From Rubrivivax sp. (GTDB taxonomy: Bacteria; Pseudomonadota; Gammaproteobacteria; Burkholderiales; Burkholderiaceae_C), in assembly GCA_022842825.1 (NCBI GenBank), contig JALHOU010000028.1, positions 1 to 32,293 on the forward strand: a DNA stretch of 32,293 nucleotides, in the 5' to 3' direction. The translations under genes were made by a program, and so were the position numbers. The notes under the pieces were generated by a model. That model did no database searches and was not told the DNA's origin. It saw only the letters and a list, made by a program, of their open reading frames with translations. This document shows, one piece after another, positions 29,527-32,293 of the stretch (position 1 is its first letter; each line of letters opens with the position of its first letter).

Positions 29527-32293
29527 CTACAGGCCCAGGCGCGGGAACGGCGCCGACAGGGCGCGTTTGAGTGTCTCGGCGCTGTCGCCCAAGTGCGCGC
29601 GCGTGTCGGCGTCGATGTCCGCACGCCGCGTGGCCGCCTCCAGGCGCGGCAGAAGTGTGCGGGCCTGGTCGCGCAGCACGGCGCGCGCGTCCACGCGGGC
29701 GGCCGGCCGCAGCGCCATGAAGGCCAGGCGGTTGAGATGCTCGCGCTGCAGCTCGCGCCGCGCGGGCGAGATGGCGGCGCCCGTCTTGAGTTCGCTCCAC
29801 ACATCCTGCGTCAGACGGTCGTAGAGCTCGCGCAGCTGGAAGGCCTCGGCCGGGTGGTCGAACTTGCCCACGCTGTCGAGCACACGCTGCGCGATCCACT
29901 CGCTCATCAGGTAGCCGAGCACGGCGCGCTGCAGCTCGAACAGGCGCGCCGGCAGCGAATAGTCGGTCGGCACGCCGATCTCGGCGCGCTCGAGGTAATC
30001 GGGGGCGAGCCGGCGCTGCAGTGGCGCCGAGAGCTTGAGGCCGTCGGCCGCCAGCACCGTGCTGGCGATGACCTCCAGCGCCGAGCGCTGCAGCGAGGCC
30101 GGCACCGGCTGCAGCGGGTCGCGGCCGCTGCCAGGGTAGTCGCGCAGCGTGCGCACGCCGCCAATCTGCCGCACCAGCACGCCCACGGCGCGTGCGGCGT
30201 CGCCCAGCGCGTAGTTGAGCGAGCGGCGCAGCACCGCGTAGTCGCGCTGCGGCGAGAGCTCGCGCGTCTCCTGGCGCCGGAAGAGGTCGCGCGCGATCTC
30301 CACCCGCTTCGCGGCGAAGGCGATGGGGTCGTTGCCGAGGTCCAGCTGGATGGTCTCGGGGTCAATGCCGAACCAGGCGTCCTCGTCCGTGCCGTAGGCG
30401 AGCAGCGGCTCGCTGCTGCGCGCCGCGATGGCCTGCAGCATGCTGCGCTCTTCGGCCGCCGTGGCGCCGGCCGGGGCCGGCCTGTAGGCGTACTCCAGGG
30501 CCCAATAGTCGTAAGGGCCGAGCGTGGTCATGAACGGCGTGCCGCCCTTCTGCCCGGGGCGCGGCAGGTTGACGGCGTTGTATTCCATGATGCTGCCGGT
30601 CGTACCGTTGGCCCGCGTGAACTCGGGGTCGGAAAGCTGCGCTTCGGTGTACACGCGCGAGGCGCGGAAGTTGTGCCGCAGGCCGAGGGCGTGGCCCACC
30701 TCGTGCATCATCGCGTCCTTCACGTAGTCGAGCACGAACTGGTGCGCCTCGGCGCTGTCGGGCAGGATGTCGCCGCGGGCTTCGAGCACATCCAGCGCGT
30801 AGCCCATCTGTTCGGCGGCCAGCGTGCCATAGAGGCAGAGACGATGGTCGTGCGGCGTCGCCATCGCATCTTCGGCGCCCGGCAGCGCGAAGGGCGCGGC
30901 AAAGGTGCGCGGCGCGCCCCCGGCCACACCGGCGCTGCCCTGCGGCAGTGCGGGTGGCATCAGCGCGGCCAGCGAGCCACCGCCGGCCGTGGAGGCCAGG
31001 GACTGCAGCACCTGGGTGCGAATGCCGCGCACGGCGCGCGCCGAGAGGCCTTCGAAGGCGATGTCGGCGTCGAGGATCTCGCCACTGCGCGGGTCGACGT
31101 GGCTGGGGCCGATGGCGCCGAAGGTGGGCTCGGCGTTCATCATCCAGCGCACCGAGGCGACGCCGAAGTCCAGCGTGTCGAAGCTCGCATCGTCGGGCTG
31201 CTGCTCGACGACGAGGGCGTCCTTGAAGCCGATGCGCTCGAAGGCCTTGTTCCATTCCAGGATGGCCTCGCGCACGGTGCCGCGGTAGCCGTGCGGCACG
31301 TTGCGATCGATCCAGAACGTGATCGGTTTGACCGGCTCGGAAAGTGCCGCAGCGGGATCCTTCTTCTCCAGCCGCCAGCGGTTCACCATGCGCTGGCGCG
31401 GCGTGAGCGCGAAGTCGTTGCCGAGATCGAGCCGTGTGCTGGTGAACAGGCCCAGGCGCGGGTCGGCCTGCCGCACCGCCATCGGTGTCTCGGGCAGCGG
31501 CGCCAGCGAGTAGTGCAGCCCGACGAGCATGCTGCGAGCGTCAGGCAGGAAGCGCGGCACGGAGGGACCGCTGGCCCCCGGGGGCAGGTTGACGAATCCG
31601 GTCGTGGCAATGCTGCCGGTGGCGTAGTGGTTCAGCGTCTCCAGGATCACGGCGTCCTTGGAGCTGCGCGCCGCGGTGATCGTGCTGTTGCTGCGGTCGA
31701 GGCCATAGCCCTGGCGGAAGGCGCGTTGCAGCATCATGCCCACGCCGAGCACGTCGTTGAGGAAGATGCTGTTGGCCTCGACCAGCACCGACTTGCGATC
31801 CGGGTGCGGTTGGCTGGCCACGGCGGACACGCCAAGCAGGCTGTGCGAGTAGCTGTCGGCGACGGCGCGCGCCTCGGGCGTGCCCGGGCTGGCGAAGACG
31901 TCGGTGTTGCGGGCCTGCAGGCGCACGACGTTGTGCACGCGCACGAACTCGACGAGTTGGGCCCCGCCGGCCCCGTTGACCGGGTAGGCCATCAGGCCGC
32001 CCAGTACCCAGGCTTCGCCGATGCCGCTCTTGATCTTCGGGCTCAGCAGGAAGGGCTTGCCGAACTGCCGCGGGGCCAGCTCGAACCAGACTTTTTCGTC
32101 CTTCTGCCACATGACGATCGGGCCGTCGATGCGTTTGGCGTCGCGCACGACGTTGGCGAAGGGGGGCGGTCCCCCGGGGGGTGGGCCGGCGCTGGCCGCG
32201 TTCTGGTTCGACGCCGGCGCCGAGGCACTGCCCGCCACCGCCGCTGGCCCTGCCGCCCCGGAGGCAGCCGCGGCGGGCGCGCGAGGGGCGGCA
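29527..32293 (-). CDS. Zinc-dependent metalloprotease, DUF5117/DUF4953-like (5' end cut by window)
   Basis: Large gluzincin/metzincin-like protein. It contains HEVGHALGLRHN, an HExxHxxGxxH zinc site, with the first His codon at 30705-30703; EFTRANGTTGSIMEYN follows, as in the DUF4953/DUF5117 family. The frame is open to the window edge. The only start in the window is a GTG at 32238, but the upstream codons continue an Ala/Pro-rich stretch without a signal peptide, so the true N-terminus, probably with a signal sequence, lies beyond 32293. The stop is at 29527-29529. At 903 or more residues it fits these large exported proteins. Substrate is unknown. It lies 78 bases upstream of the histidine kinase gene. 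Confidence 0.85.
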   Translation of the reverse strand, partial: AAPRAPAAAASGAAGPAAVAGSASAPASNQNAASAGPPPGGPPPFANVVRDAKRIDGPIVMWQKDEKVWFELAPRQFGKPFLLSPKIKSGIGEAWVLGGLMAYPVNGAGGAQLVEFVRVHNVVRLQARNTDVFASPGTPEARAVADSYSHSLLGVSAVASQPHPDRKSVLVEANSIFLNDVLGVGMMLQRAFRQGYGLDRSNSTITAARSSKDAVILETLNHYATGSIATTGFVNLPPGASGPSVPRFLPDARSMLVGLHYSLAPLPETPMAVRQADPRLGLFTSTRLDLGNDFALTPRQRMVNRWRLEKKDPAAALSEPVKPITFWIDRNVPHGYRGTVREAILEWNKAFERIGFKDALVVEQQPDDASFDTLDFGVASVRWMMNAEPTFGAIGPSHVDPRSGEILDADIAFEGLSARAVRGIRTQVLQSLASTAGGGSLAALMPPALPQGSAGVAGGAPRTFAAPFALPGAEDAMATPHDHRLCLYGTLAAEQMGYALDVLEARGDILPDSAEAHQFVLDYVKDAMMHEVGHALGLRHNFRASRVYTEAQLSDPEFTRANGTTGSIMEYNAVNLPRPGQKGGTPFMTTLGPYDYWALEYAYRPAPAGATAAEERSMLQAIAARSSEPLLAYGTDEDAWFGIDPETIQLDLGNDPIAFAAKRVEIARDLFRRQETRELSPQRDYAVLRRSLNYALGDAARAVGVLVRQIGGVRTLRDYPGSGRDPLQPVPASLQRSALEVIASTVLAADGLKLSAPLQRRLAPDYLERAEIGVPTDYSLPARLFELQRAVLGYLMSEWIAQRVLDSVGKFDHPAEAFQLRELYDRLTQDVWSELKTGAAISPARRELQREHLNRLAFMALRPAARVDARAVLRDQARTLLPRLEAATRRADIDADTRAHLGDSAETLKRALSAPFPRLGL

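Overview
The window looks like chromosomal DNA of a high-GC betaproteobacterium, most likely a Burkholderiales member of the Rubrivivax/Leptothrix/Methylibium type. This is an inference from strong G/C third-position bias, the tRNA-Leu/tig-clpP-clpX-lon order, the hpnCDE squalene genes and short-leader promoters. No read-level or database comparison was possible. I see no insertion sequence, phage, integrase, CRISPR array or clear sign of transfer. It reads as dense core genome; the longest stretch without a gene is about 200 bases.

Layout. (1) 1-2447, minus: hpnC-hpnD-hpnE, the three-step route from farnesyl diphosphate to squalene, joined by two ATGA stop/start overlaps; hpnE runs off the left edge. 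(2) 2538-7076, plus: a divergent RND efflux pair (lipoprotein adaptor and permease) behind a strong -35 box and a perfect 14-bp TetR-type palindrome, with no TetR regulator or TolC-like gene in view. (3) 7261-13305, plus: tRNA-Leu(UAG), then the protein quality-control block tig, clpP, clpX, lon; a heat-shock (sigma-32-like) promoter sits just upstream of lon. (4) 13306-13559, plus: a clear sigma-70 promoter and tRNA-Gly(GCC), an 11-bp perfect hairpin, then tRNA-Cys(GCA). (5) 13653-19495, minus: an alpha/beta hydrolase, prfB (read through a programmed +1 frameshift), pepN and fbp, all in one direction. (6) 19697-21362: a GNAT acetyltransferase (plus) converging on a degenerate HD-GYP protein (minus). 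(7) 21549-27392, plus: an acyl-CoA synthetase, a divergent MurA-like enolpyruvyl transferase, a YbaK-type aminoacyl-tRNA deacylase, a secreted DUF2059-like protein, plsY with a His-rich tail, and a RidA-family protein. (8) 27416-32293, minus: a LytS/LytTR-type two-component pair preceded by a large zinc metalloprotease that runs off the right edge.

Functionally the window combines membrane lipid work (squalene/hopanoid precursors, PlsY, acyl-CoA synthetase), proteostasis (trigger factor, ClpXP, Lon, PepN), translation accuracy (prfB autoregulation, YbaK deacylase, tRNAs) and envelope sensing/export. The items most worth a second look are the TetR-type operator with no regulator, the HD-GYP protein lacking its HD dyad, the His-tailed PlsY, the MurA paralogue, and the predicted sigma-32 promoter of lon. 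I did not find a convincing wholly new system.
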